Source: Xiphydria camelus (taxonomy: Eukaryota; Arthropoda; Insecta; Hymenoptera; Xiphydriidae). Taken from it: a stretch of DNA of 64,000 bases. A program made the translations under genes and the position numbers. Positions 34,339 to 44,874 of the stretch are shown here, in pieces. Location of the stretch: assembly GCA_963678675.1 (NCBI GenBank), contig OY783198.1, positions 1,121,001 to 1,185,000 of the forward strand, in the 5' to 3' direction. Each line of letters begins with the position of its first letter. The first letter of the stretch is position 1. The notes below the pieces were generated by a model. It worked only from the letters and a program-made list of their open reading frames with translations. It did not search any database and was not told the DNA's origin.

Positions 34339-34835
34339 TCTTGATGAAACTGAAGATCCGCTGCTTTTTATTTTATTTAAAATTTATTTTTACATTATTC
34401 GATATAAAATTAGACTTCGCGCGCTCTTCTCTTTCCGAGGACACCACAGCTGAGTAGAAGCTGTTTATATATGTGATCGAAGAATGAGATTATATACTTG
34501 CTCTGTAGAATGTAAGAATAATACATACCTATGCACGACGCGACTTGGATGAATTTCTGATATCAAATAATCCCTGTCAAGAGCACAAACTAATTGTTTT
34601 AAGACTTTTTACTTCTTCCTTTCAATAAATTACACAAAGATACGAGATTCTCGAATTCTCTTTCCTACGGATCATTTAGTTTACGTATCATCTCCTCAAA
34701 ACTATGCAAGAATACTGTAGGTAAAATCTGACCCTTTTCTTCCAGTACTATCCGTATTTCCGATATCATGAAATCTCCGATTTTCATGCATTTCAGAGCT
34801 CGGTAGAGTCTAATCACTCGAAATTTTTGTTGCAG

Positions 34836-35248
34836 TCGTGGTGAAGTACGAGAACCAGTTCTTCAGTCAACCGATGATCCCTCTCGAGAGAGTGATGATA
34901 CCGAGCTACAGAACAACGACGGCAGCAGCGACAGTGAGTGGTAACAAGAGGAAGGGTGACCATGAGTGCTGGATTTGCGGAAAGTTCTTCATGACTTCTG
35001 CCCACTTGACTTCCCATATACGACGATACTGCGGCGTGGCGGCCAATATCGTGTGTTGCCACTGTAATTATCGCTCGAAACGCATGTGGAACATGAAGGT
35101 TCATCTCAACGGGGTTCATGGAATCAACAAACAGAATTGCAAGATGAACAGGGACATCGTGAAGATCGGCAGACACGAAGGGAGTAGAATATATCCTGAT
35201 GAACGTGCCCGTCCCGGTACGCGAAGGAGACGGAATGTATTGAAATAG
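34836..35248 (+). CDS. lola: V39: lola terminal exon, V38-V40 family, extended tail
   Basis: 137 codons. F1 CWICGKF, helix TSAHLTSH, closing RRYC; spacer GVAANIV; F2 CCHCNYRS, helix RMWNMKVH, closing HLNGVH. Same NCKMNRDIVKIG as V38, but it reads on for another 25 basic residues (ending RRRRNVLK) where V38 stops. No AATAAA found near. Confidence 0.92.
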
Positions 35249-35750
35249 TTCAATTGACGAGTGTCGAGAGATTGGAGTTGATATAAATTATGCGATCGGC
35301 TCTAAGATATAGTATTAATTTTTAATTCATAAGAGCAGAGATCGATTCGTATGAATTTTATCACCGGACCGCGAGCACTGCTACTTTGTCGTACCTAATT
35401 GGTGTCTCTCTGGTCCGAACGCGAGTTACCTTATGAAATGTTGTCACTTTCACTAAATCAATTCTTCGGAAGGAATCAAAGGTAGAAGGGGCATTTCTAA
35501 ATATCGCCGTCACATTCATTTTGTGTCATTTGTGCAGTCTGGCTTATGACTCTGTCTATTTTTATGGTTAATTCGTGTCGTCCCTATTTTTATATACGTA
35601 TTGTGAAATCAGCTTAAAGAAGAAGAGGTGTCGAGATTTGTATAGAGGTGTCGGTTTTTTGTATTTGTTGTGTCGTCCTTTCATTTATCGTGCATTAATT
35701 TTAAAGAATTTCCATTCGTCATGAACTAATTGTTCGAAACTCTTTTTCAG

Positions 35751-36136
35751 TTCAAATACAGTTATCTCTTCCGAGTGTCGGGCTAGCTATGAGAGACGGT
35801 GAAGCGAGATACGAAATGTTCGCAGATATCGAGAATTTTTTGCGATCTGGTAAAATCAAGACGACGAGGAGGAAGGACAGTCACACCTGTGTCTGCGGCG
35901 AGACGTTCAATACTCGCATTCATTTAATTGCCCATCAACGAATAGCCTGCGACGTTTTGGCCAATACCGCGTGTTGCTATTGCGATCATCGCTCGAACGG
36001 CGAGTGGAATATGAAGGTGCATCTTAGCGGAGTGCACGGGATCAAAATACAATTCTGCACGATCGATAGGGACTTCGTACGAATGAACCGCGACGATGCT
36101 AATTTCGTTGACAATTATCGCAATGGATGTATGTAG
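35751..36136 (+). CDS. lola: V40: lola terminal exon, V38-V40 family, altered F1 knuckle
   Basis: 128 codons. F1 starts C-V-C-G, with one residue between the cysteines where V38 and V39 have two, then helix TRIHLIAH, closing RIAC; spacer DVLANTA; F2 CCYCDHRS, helix GEWNMKVH, closing HLSGVH. Tail keeps FCTIDRDFV (compare NCKMNRDIV). AATAAA at 36453-36458. Confidence 0.9.
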
Positions 36137-36965
36137 ATAGTCATAATTTTGACGATAAAAGTATCGCCATGCGACTATAATAATTTATTTTGCTCTTCGT
36201 TTCTTTTAATTAGAGAATTGATTATGATTTTTGGGTTTGGTGATGTTGATTTGAAATTACAGCAGGGAATAATACGCTCGACAAAGTTGATTGTGGTGAA
36301 GGTAAAATTCAAAATTGTAATTTTAGTAGTTATAACGTTATGAGAAGAAAATATGATAATATATCTGCGCTATAGAATTTAATCGATACGATTTCTTTAC
36401 TCATGTTTCTTATTCGTAATTTAAGAAAATAAGTTGAATTTGTGTTTTTTTCAATAAAGATGTTCGTGTGAATTTTCTTTCAGCTCTCGTTGTAATTTGA
36501 AATTGTAGTTCAGTAATTGCAACGTGAGTGTGAGGAATTGTTTTAGAATTTTTCAATGTCCGATTCGTCTTTCCTCCCACAGAGCATTGAGATTTCTTCC
36601 GGGCATCGAAATATTTAATGAATATTATTTTCGATGCGTGGAGAAAACTTTAATGTCTTTGGAAAATTCATGAGTCATTTGTACAAATTTTACGGCTACT
36701 TCGTACTGTCAATTTCCAGTTGAAGACCACCCCTTCTCTTCGAGTATCAATTGAGACTTCCAATAACATTAACACGACATTCTTGTTTACAGGTACTTCA
36801 CACTCGCAAAGAAGATACGGGCGCATAACTACGACGTGAAACTCAACAACCATTTAATCTCTTCGTAAGCCCATCCTCTCGGGGTTAGCCCTTCAGGATC
36901 GTTCTGGAGGCTGCATCGTCCACCAGAACTCATCCTTTCATCTGTTATTGTCCCATTTGTTTCAG
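36137..36965 (+). other. V40 3' UTR and V41 intron
   Basis: AT-rich. Acceptor-like sites at 36719 and 36792 lead to stops after 11 and 15 codons. Nothing else recognised. Confidence 0.45.
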
Positions 36966-37222
36966 GATGGTTCTCAGAGCAGTTCGATTGGAGTCATCAT
37001 ACCTACTCCAGGATAAATGCACGTGGACGGAAGCCCATGAAACGCAAACCCGAAGATATTGCGCGAGCGATGGAGGCGATCAAGCAAGGCATGTCTTTGA
37101 GGAAGGCAGCCGCTACGTTCTCCATTCCAAAATCGGTGCTGCATCGGTATAGCAAAACCGAAATGCCGCGCTTCGCCAGGATCTACGTGAAGAAGCTGGG
37201 CGATTGCTCGAAATGGACCTAG
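36966..37222 (+). CDS. lola: V41: terminal exon with Pipsqueak/CENP-B-like helix-turn-helix
   Basis: 85 codons after acceptor cccatttgtttcag, in the same splice phase as the finger exons. No C-x2-C finger. Residues 30-63 read as an HTH: EDIARAMEAIKQ, then MSLRKAAATFSIP, then KSVLHRYSK, the pattern of psq domains and of HTH regions of pogo/Tigger-type transposases. Preceded by basic ARGRKPMKRK (AT-hook-like and NLS-like). AATAAA at 37381-37386. Likely a DNA-binding tail on Lola BTB that uses a different fold. Inference: captured from a transposase or a psq gene. Alternative: an unrelated gene fragment, less likely given phase, strand and position. Confidence 0.78.
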
Positions 37223-37742
37223 TCGTTCTGTTTTAGCGTCAACTTTTTTTCTTCATATTATAGCGAGTTCTCCATATGGAGTCGGTTTCGCTTCTACTAT
37301 CGATTTTTGGTAATGTAACGAGTAGGTACCAAAAACCTTTCGTATACACGTTCAATGACAATGTTGCACATTTTAATATAAATAAAACTCTAAAAAATCG
37401 TTCGAGAACGAATATCTATTTTGACTGTAAATTACAATAGATGTACACAACTCTAGGAGCATGCTAATCTGTTCGAGTGGTTTCATCTGAGCGTTATCTA
37501 TCATAGGCATACATACGTAATTCAGTTATGTAAAATCTGCGCGATTAGGGATTCTGCAGTCGCATTTTAATACTTCGTGCCCCGTGTGTGCCCCGCGTAT
37601 CCCTCTTCGACAATTTGCCATTCTATTTTGGGTACGTTTGGAATAGGCTTTTTTTACAGGTTCACTTTCCGGGGAAACCGCGAGTTACTTCATTCTACGA
37701 GATTCGTTTCATCCTAACGAGCCACTTTTTAAACTGTTTCAG
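37223..37742 (+). other. V41 3' UTR and V42 intron
   Basis: Only the V41 AATAAA and the V42 tract aaactgtttcag can be assigned. Confidence 0.5.
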
Positions 37743-38338
37743 GTGCCGCGGCCAAGGTTCAAAAGGGGCCAAGCGTCATGGCCTTCGACTGCGACGAATC
37801 GTCGAACATGATTACCGTGAAGCAAGAGCCCGTAAATCAGAACATGATCGTTATTGATGATGAGATTTCGAACGTTAGTGACAACGACGTTCTGGTCGTC
37901 ATTAACGACGAGGATACGATCGTCATCGATGACGAAGATACGGACGATAGTGACAACGGGAAGCCGATTGTCGAAGGTGGCGATACGATTGTGGCCGATG
38001 ACGAAGATACGAATGACAGTGACAACAAGAAGCATATGGTGGTCGATGACGAAGAAGTTCAAGATCCCGCGAAACAGTCGGGCGAGAGTTCACGCCCGCG
38101 TTTACGGAATTCCTTGCGGCTGAGAGAGAGAGCCAGGAGATCTTTGAGAGAGAAAAAGGAATCACGCCTCCCTGGTCCCTCCTGTCGTAGAACCAAGAAT
38201 GGAAGAAAGGGCAAGAAGGGACGAAAATTGACACGGAACTCTTCCAGCAACGAAAGCATGTTCTCTTGCATGCTCTGCTCTTACAAGTCTCCTCGGCAGA
38301 ATATAGTCAAGTGGCACATTTTGGGGGCACATGCGTAG
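37743..38338 (+). CDS. lola: V42: terminal exon with SUMO-interacting-like repeats and one C2H2 finger
   Basis: 198 codons. Residues 20-105 are acidic with hydrophobic cores followed by acids: MIVIDDE, VLVVINDED, TIVIDDED, MVVDDEE, the form of SUMO-interacting motifs, plus VKQE, a SUMO acceptor consensus. A repeat DDEDTxDSDN occurs twice. Residues 115-170 are strongly basic. At the very end a single finger, CMLCSYKS, helix RQNIVKWH, closing HILGAH. No F1. AATAAA at 38745-38750. Inference: a SUMO-dependent regulatory isoform. Confidence 0.85.
37910..38050 (+). repeat. Coding minisatellite in V42, ~69-base unit
   Basis: The strings gatgacgaagatacg and agtgacaac recur with the same spacing, giving two adjacent degenerate copies that code the acidic DDEDTxDSDN repeat. 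Confidence 0.8.
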
Positions 38339-39552
38339 TCAGTCCTCACATTCTATCTCGTATTTATATTCAACGGGATAAGCGATAAGCGATAAGTGAT
38401 GTTGACATCAGTCAACGATTAAAAATTTCATCTGTTCAAGGTTTCAATAGCTATAACGCTTACCCCATTCGCATTCTTTTAAGGCGATTGATTTTTCTTT
38501 AATAAGAGTACTTACGAGTTCTTTTGCGAGAACATATTTGTTTCAATTGGTTGTGAAAGTCTATATGTGTATATGTAGAACCTCCAAAGACGAAAGTTGA
38601 ACATGGCTAGAAATGATAAACGATTTTGCGTGTACAATTAATCTGTCATCTAAACGAGATTGTTACGGGAATGCATGAATTACGTGTAGAAATTCCTATT
38701 TTTATTCAACTTCTACGTCTTTGTAAAATGATTAATCTTCTTTTAATAAAAGTACACGTGTAAATTCATTCATGGTAACATGTTCGCATCGGCTAACTAT
38801 GAGAATTTATACATCCGATCGTTCTAAAATTATCCAGATATAATGCTGACATTGAAAAGCCAGATATAATAGTGAACTGAAAGCATTCAATTAATTTATC
38901 ACATCAAAGAATTTGTTGCCGGACAGTCAGTGTCGCGTATTTGATATGATCTTTTCTGTCAGCTTCGTCTACGAGATATTTCGAAGAAATGAGGACAAAA
39001 GATCTTGTCGCGACGATATTTCCAACGAAAAAGATTCTACGAATGGGATTATTTTCTCTACGGAAGATTTTACGAGAGAAAAGTCTCGATCCAGACGAGG
39101 AGGCAGATTTAAATTGATATTGAACCCAAATTCCGAAAATATAGTAAGATCAAGACTTCTCTCTTTCTTCTTTCTTATTTTACTTTCATCTTTCATTCAT
39201 CTCATCGGTACCTTCTCAGCACAATAATGTATATACCTATATAACACACGCTGGTATTGCGACAATCAATCCCGCTGAGCTACGGAGAAGTCACACGGTA
39301 CTCGGCAACCTTCGACGTTGGAAGGGATTGCCGCACTTCGCTTTCCTTTGTAAATAAGAAATACTCGGGCTATATAGGGTTCTTTCTCTATTTTATCTTT
39401 TTTTTTTCAGCGTCATTGTGTAAAATATATTTCTATACAAGTCCGCTTCGTCTCCCCTCGTCGGTTCACCCTGAAAAACCTCGTGTTTCACGCGTCTCTC
39501 GAATCAGCCGTTTCTCATCTCGTCTGACTGTCGCTCTTTTTCTTTTTTTCAG
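38339..39552 (+). other. Long gap, possible finger-less exon at 38963
   Basis: Acceptor gatcttttctgtcag at 38962 opens 51 phase-matching codons to a stop at 39117, basic in the first half, acidic at the end (LDPDEEADLN), no finger. The longest such frame in the window, but with no AATAAA close by. The rest is AT-rich with nothing recognised. Confidence 0.4.
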
Positions 39553-39845
39553 ACTCCTCACGAATGTTGGGCTACATGAACTGTCAGAGGATTACGTATC
39601 CTTGCAAGAATTGTGGCAAAGTCTACAACTACCATTCAAGCCTGGCGAGGCACCTGAAGCACGAATGCGGAGTCGAGCCAAAGTTTCAGTGCCCTCTGTG
39701 TCCCTACAAAACCAAGCACAAGTCCAGCCTGAACACACATCTAAATGGACGGCACATGAAGCTGATGAATGAGTTCTACGCTATGTCGAATGGTTCCGGC
39801 CATTCGATTTTGGAAAACAACGACAACAGCGGACATTTTCCATAA
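39553..39845 (+). CDS. lola: V43: lola terminal exon, two fingers
   Basis: 97 codons after a tttttttcag tract. F1 CKNCGKV, helix YHSSLARH, closing KHEC; spacer GVEPKFQ; F2 CPLCPYKT, helix HKSSLNTH, closing HLNGRH. Neutral tail of about 30 residues rich in Asn, Ser and Gly. From here on F2 is usually CxxCP with SSL-type helices. AATAAA at 40385-40390. Confidence 0.92.
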
Positions 39846-40694
39846 AAATTTCAACCAAGTAGAAATACTAGAAATGTCGATCGCACGCGAGGAATAGAAA
39901 AAAAGAAGACCAGCAGAGATAGGGAGGAGCACTGATCCGTACATAACTCGCGTAGCTTCTCAGAGTACGATAATAGCTGAAAAGCCAGCGAACGTACATC
40001 CAAAATTTTCCCAGCTCATGGTTATCGTTCATTAAAGACAAAAATTGTTCGAACAGTTTTACTCCATCTACACATATAAGATTGGCGCGTATACAAATTA
40101 GTTATAATTCGAAAGCCGCCAAAGTATCCCAATGATTTAACATGTTATTTTTTCCATGTTGAATTTTATCGACATTTGAACCGTCCATATGATAGGTATT
40201 GGTATGTCGTTACGTAGCAACTGATCAACCTTTTCGTGGCTAGGATTAATGGTCGAAGAACTCGAGGGTGGAATCGATACTCGAATAACTCGTATCTCCT
40301 TTAGCCGGGATTACGTCAGGATGTTATATAGTGTTTGTGTAGGAAATAACTATTTAAGTGATCGTTATGATACCATAAAGGATTAATAAAAGTGGTTTTC
40401 ATTTCTACGTGTTAAGAAGGTATAATTTAGACTCTCTCTCTCTCTCTCTCTCACGTCGTCCCTCAAGCTTTGGTTCTCGCGATTTTGCTGATGTATGCTT
40501 CATCGTCGCGTATCTACTTTTGAACTGTAAAGACCATCAACGAAGAAAACAGAAGTGTGGTCATAGACCACACGTCAACACACATCACTTTCTGTTTCTC
40601 GTACACACATATGCACGTCTTCAACAATTTACCCTTAACTCTTACCGATCCGACCTCACGTTACGCTTATCTAACGAACCGGGGACATTTTCAG
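39846..40694 (+). other. V43 3' UTR and V44 intron
   Basis: Contains a (CT)n microsatellite at 40432-40452. No finger coding. Confidence 0.5.
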
Positions 40695-40921
40695 CCTGGA
40701 CGATGGACGGATCAATGCTGATGCCGAAGATCCTTGGATACTGCTGTACCCGCTGCGGCAGATCGTACAAGGTGCAACGGTCTCTGCGACGGCACATGAT
40801 GGTTGAGTGCGGAAAAGCGCCGAAGCACAAGTGTCCCTACTGTCCGCACTTCAGCAAGTACAGGGCCAGCATCTCGAAGCACGTTACTCATCTACATCCC
40901 AATATGCCCTATCCTCCATGA
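40695..40921 (+). CDS. lola: V44: lola terminal exon, two fingers
   Basis: 75 codons. Linker AWTMDGSMLMPKILG, Met-rich. F1 CTRCGRS, helix VQRSLRRH, closing MVEC; spacer GKAPKHK; F2 CPYCPHFS, helix YRASISKH, closing HVTHLH. Tail NMPYPP. First AATAAA at 41451-41456, so a GC-rich foldback lies inside its presumed 3' UTR. Confidence 0.92.
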
Positions 40922-41709
40922 CACCATCATGAATATCTCACGACGATGGATCAGTAGAAAACGTCGAGCGAGGGCTGCGCGTTCGATTTCTTCCGTACGT
41001 TGCGATTTTAGTAGTGTGGCGAAAAGGATGTAGTCGCCATCTAATCGGCGGAGCGTTTCGTCCCGGAGTCGGCCTGCGGACTCGTCAGTAAGGCTAGGCC
41101 GACTCCTGCCTTAGACGCTCTGCGGTCCTCGGTGAGAGACGGGCAGTTGCGGTCTTATATAGAAACTTGCCCGTTGTTGGACCACTGACGAGAAGCCGAA
41201 AGCCGTGGAGTCGACGGGTGACGCCACCTGGCGGCGGGGCGCCGTAGCGCGATGGGTCGCCACAGTAGGTTTTGACAACCGCTATCCCAAGCATTTCTTT
41301 TTCAACGTACGAATGATTACTGGCATCAGACCAGCGTCATCATGTGTGTCTCCTTTAGGAAATGTTATTATACACCTATTATAATTTTCATTGTCAATCG
41401 TATACCCTATAAAGAACTTCGTTCCATGAATTTCATCTTCCTTTACGAACAATAAAGACGTCGTGAAGAACTTGTCGTTTCATAATGATTCGAACGTGTT
41501 CAGCACGGCACTCGAATAGATCACTAAAGTTCTCTTTCTTATATATATCGCTCTTTTTTTTTAATTAATTATTTCTTTCATTTTTCTTTGTTCTTTATTA
41601 GATTCGGGTTCGATTATCAACTCTGCCAATTTCTGTACCATTCGAGAAACCTGGTCGACCGTCAAATTTACGAACCCTAATGAAACATAATCCCTTCGCT
41701 TGGTTCCAG
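40922..41709 (+). other. V44 3' UTR with GC-rich foldback, and V45 intron
   Basis: 41013-41266 is GC-rich and built of nested inverted repeats (separate entry). The rest is AT-rich, ending in the weak V45 tract cgcttggttccag. Confidence 0.5.
41013..41266. mobile_element. Candidate foldback/MITE-like element
   Basis: Nested perfect or near-perfect arms: GTGGCGA 41016-41022 with TCGCCAC 41257-41263; CTCGTCAGT 41081-41089 with ACTGACGAG 41184-41192; GGAGTCGGCC 41065-41074 with GGCCGACTCC 41097-41106; ACGGGCA 41139-41145 with TGCCCGT 41168-41174. Composition is far more GC-rich than neighbours. No coding capacity. It could also be a structured UTR element. Confidence 0.45.
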
Positions 41710-41963
41710 GTTGCTCGGATAATGGAATACGTGGAGTTTTCACTGCAAGAGATTTCAGAAGATCTCGCGGTCAAGGTTGCCATGTTTGCGAGAATTGCGG
41801 GAGACGTTATCACGAGAAGAAGACATTGAAGAGGCACTGCCTCAAAGAGTGCGGCAAAGAACCTACTCTTCAGTGTTCTTACTGTCCTTATAGGTCTACG
41901 TATAAGACGTACCTCGCTATTCATATTTCCAAGCATAGCAGGCAGTCCGCGTTTCGAGGATAA
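41710..41963 (+). CDS. lola: V45: lola terminal exon, two fingers
   Basis: 84 codons. F1 CENCGRR, helix EKKTLKRH, closing LKEC; spacer GKEPTLQ; F2 CSYCPYRS, helix YKTYLAIH, closing H-ISK-H, three residues between the histidines instead of four. Tail SRQSAFRG. No clear AATAAA. Confidence 0.9.
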
Positions 41964-42837
41964 ACTATAGAGCCTCTTTCGATTGCATCCCGGAAAACCA
42001 AGAACCATGAATATTACGATAGGATAATTACTTGAAATAAGTTATGCAACTACCCCTACGCAAATGAAATTTAATTTATCTTATGGCATACATGATTTTA
42101 AGCACATTGCGGTTCAGGTTTAACTTTAATATCTTTCATTACATGACCTATATTTTTTGCCTATGATTTATTAAAGCGTTGCACGACATAGTCACTATAC
42201 CTTATTCCATTTTTATTTTATGTCTGGTTTCTAAAAAGCTTATTCACCAAGGAAACGTGTTATTTTTTAATAATTTTATCTCGATCGTGGTACTTGTTAA
42301 ATGTTACTGTACATTATCTTATCCTATGTATCATTATCCTATTTTAATATTGATCCTGAAATTAAACAGACTGAACAAAATATTTCCATATAACATATCT
42401 TCCCCGTCTATGACTACGCGGGAAAAGTACATCGGATACAGGTGATGAAAGAAATAATTTTTTAATTTTTTAAATTTCTTTTGTTATTAATTAAAAATAA
42501 GATGTTTAATTTATAATGAAAATACTTAAAATTACTTATTGATATTTTATCAATGTGGTGTTATCATCTTCACCGTGCAGTTTCAAGAAGAACTTCTTCC
42601 ATCTCCCTGATATCTTCTCCGTCCTTCCCTGCATTTACCTCTGTAAAAAATTTTAAATGTACCATTTTTCATTAAAATATCCTTGTAAATAAAAAGTGAA
42701 CACTGCTTCGTTTTCACGATGCGAGAGATTTAATTTTGGTGGTGGAATCCTCTCTTCCTCTCATATCGAAGTCAGACGTTTTTCCAACCGGATAAACTCC
42801 CTAAATCTCAAACTGACGTTTCTCTTCCTTTCTCCAG
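41964..42837 (+). other. V45 3' UTR and V46 intron
   Basis: Very AT-rich; short open frames without acceptors or fingers. Nothing recognised. Confidence 0.5.
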
Positions 42838-43076
42838 TTACAGCAAATTGCTTCCCGCTGCAGCGGCCCAAGCGAAGGAAGCCGTCTGTGCCGAAACTGC
42901 ATCGTTGCAATCGATGCGGCAAAGTTTATACTTGGGAGAGGAACCTGAAGCGTCACGTCAACGTGGAGTGCGGAAAGTCACCTCAGTGGAGATGTACCCT
43001 GTGCGGTGCTATGTTCATGTACAAGTCGGACTTGCTCCGTCATTTGAAGTCACATTCGAGATTTGATTTACAGTGA
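42838..43076 (+). CDS. lola: V46: lola terminal exon, two fingers
   Basis: 79 codons. Two in-phase acceptors six bases apart (ctccag at 42837 and ttacag at 42843) would give forms differing by two residues. Linker basic (QRPKRRKP). F1 CNRCGKV, helix WERNLKRH, closing NVEC; spacer GKSPQWR; F2 CTLCGAMF, helix YKSDLLRH, closing H-LKS-H (three between). Ends RFDLQ. Confidence 0.92.
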
Positions 43077-43596
43077 AATAATTCTCGGTATTGATTCTTC
43101 CAGTTTACGAGGATTTACCTTTTTTTTTAGGGTTCTGCTGCTTTAACCAAAGTATAAATATTATATATTCTGCTCTCGATGATCGTTGTATATAGTCAAT
43201 TCACTAAATCTGTAATATCGAATTGATACTTTTCGTAGACAGTACAAAGAATCATGTCCTTACTGGAAGCAAATACATATATGTATGGAAGAGATACTTT
43301 CATTCACTGCTATCCACCTAATTGTTAATGTTTTCGAATTTTACATTGTCTATACTATGTATTAATTGGGAAATAGAAAATATATAGTCAATCGTAATTC
43401 CGTTCTCGCAATATAGAAATGGATTTTTAAACGTGGTATCGGTATTTTCATACTTTTCGCGAAAGACCCCTCCTTTCCTTCTCTTCGCCCTTAAAGATGA
43501 CGTTGAAGGATAATTTGCTTTACTGGATTATGTGCAGAACTTTCCTTTTTTCTCTTCCCACTCGACTAATTCGAAAATCACTGTCGCCTGTTTCAG
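43077..43596 (+). other. V46 3' UTR and V47 intron
   Basis: AT-rich; nothing recognised besides the V47 tract tgtcgcctgtttcag. Confidence 0.5.
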
Positions 43597-43922
43597 CGGG
43601 AGCGGCTCGTTTCTCTTACTTCGTTGACGTAGAAAAGATTTTGGATGAAGAACCTGATCAGAATAAACACATCTGTAAATCCTGTGGCAAGTCGTACAAG
43701 TGGAAGCATAATCTGAAGAGACATCACATTTATGAGTGCGGTATTGCTCCAAGGTTTTGCTGTACTATTTGCCCACATAAAACGAGATACAAGGAGAGCC
43801 TCGCTAGACATATGGTGACACATTCGAAGCACGCGAAACACGCGAAACACGAACCTCCAAAGCGCAGGCGAGGACGTCCGAGAAGAAGTATCAGAGGAAC
43901 TGAAAATCGTCAGCCTTGGTAA
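43597..43922 (+). CDS. lola: V47: lola terminal exon, two fingers plus AT-hook
   Basis: 108 codons. F1 CKSCGKS, helix WKHNLKRH, closing IYEC; spacer GIAPRFC; F2 CTICPHKT, helix YKESLARH, closing H-MVT-H. Then KHAKHAKHE repeats and PKRRRGRPRRS, an AT-hook core (RGRP in basic context). Sister of V48, which lacks the hook. AATAAA at 44184-44189. Confidence 0.9.
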
Positions 43923-44509
43923 TGAGTGAGCTAAAGAAGATGGAATTTGAGACAATTTATTTCATTAAGCGACAAGTAATTCAAAACTTTACATGTAGCG
44001 AACAAAGTTTTGACATCGATATATTTTAATTTTTCAAGGTATCGCCCTTTCTCCTCAACATTTTTGTTCTGCAAACATTTCGATGAAAATATATATATTT
44101 TTTAATTTTTTTTTGTTGCCCTGTGACTCTTACATGTCACCGTGTAACAGTCGTCGTCTGATCATGTAATATAACTGAACTTAAATAAATGTACTTCAGT
44201 CTCAGTATTTTTTGTATGCAATTAAAAGAGCCGTATGTTTGCTAGAGATAGAAATAAAAATCCAAGAACCTTCTTTCTTCACATAAATTTAGCTTCATTT
44301 ATTGTTATACTTACCTTGTTACACACACTTGACGATATTTTTTTCATGTTATATGTATGTTAATAATCCTTCCTCTTTTCTCTTCACCTTCAGGAATGAC
44401 TCACAAGAGAGTCACTACTTCAAGACCTACTTGCCTCCACTCGGGACCACCTGCAGAATTCTCTTTGTCTTTTCCTGTCAATTAATTCGAAAATAATCGT
44501 TTGTTTCAG
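43923..44509 (+). other. V47 3' UTR and V48 intron
   Basis: Nothing beyond the V47 AATAAA and the V48 tract tcgtttgtttcag. Confidence 0.5.
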
Positions 44510-44874
44510 AGGATATGGCCCACTACTCTTTCTTCGGTAATGCAGGACGATTCGGCGCTACTACGGAAACCGAGACCAAGCACACCTGCGTAACTTGCGG
44601 CAAGACGTATAAGCACAAGCACCACCTGAAGAGGCACCACGACTTCGAATGTGGTATCGATCCGAAGTTCAGCTGCGCTTTTTGCCCCCACAGGACGAGA
44701 TACAAGGATAGCCTCATCAAGCACATCCTGGCACGACATCCGAAACTCTGGGAGCAATCTTCGCTATACGGTCATCAAATGTCCTTCGACGCACCGCAAA
44801 GCTCCGTAGACAACAGTTTTCGCGTACCGAGTTCCTCATCCTATTCAGGATACTCGGATTTTGCGCAAAATTAA
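44510..44874 (+). CDS. lola: V48: lola terminal exon, two fingers, Ser-rich tail
   Basis: 121 codons. F1 CVTCGKT, helix HKHHLKRH, closing DFEC; spacer GIDPKFS; F2 CAFCPHRT, helix YKDSLIKH, closing HILARH. Tail of about 45 residues rich in Ser, Tyr and Gln (SSSSYSGYSDFAQN), activation-domain-like. The stop TAA (44872-44874) overlaps an AATAAA at 44873-44878. Confidence 0.92.

Noticed and set aside
41030..41060. Third copy of the dispersed block near the 41 kb island
   Set aside because: Only a short likeness (tcgccatc, ggcgg, gtttcg) and no match in the flanks.
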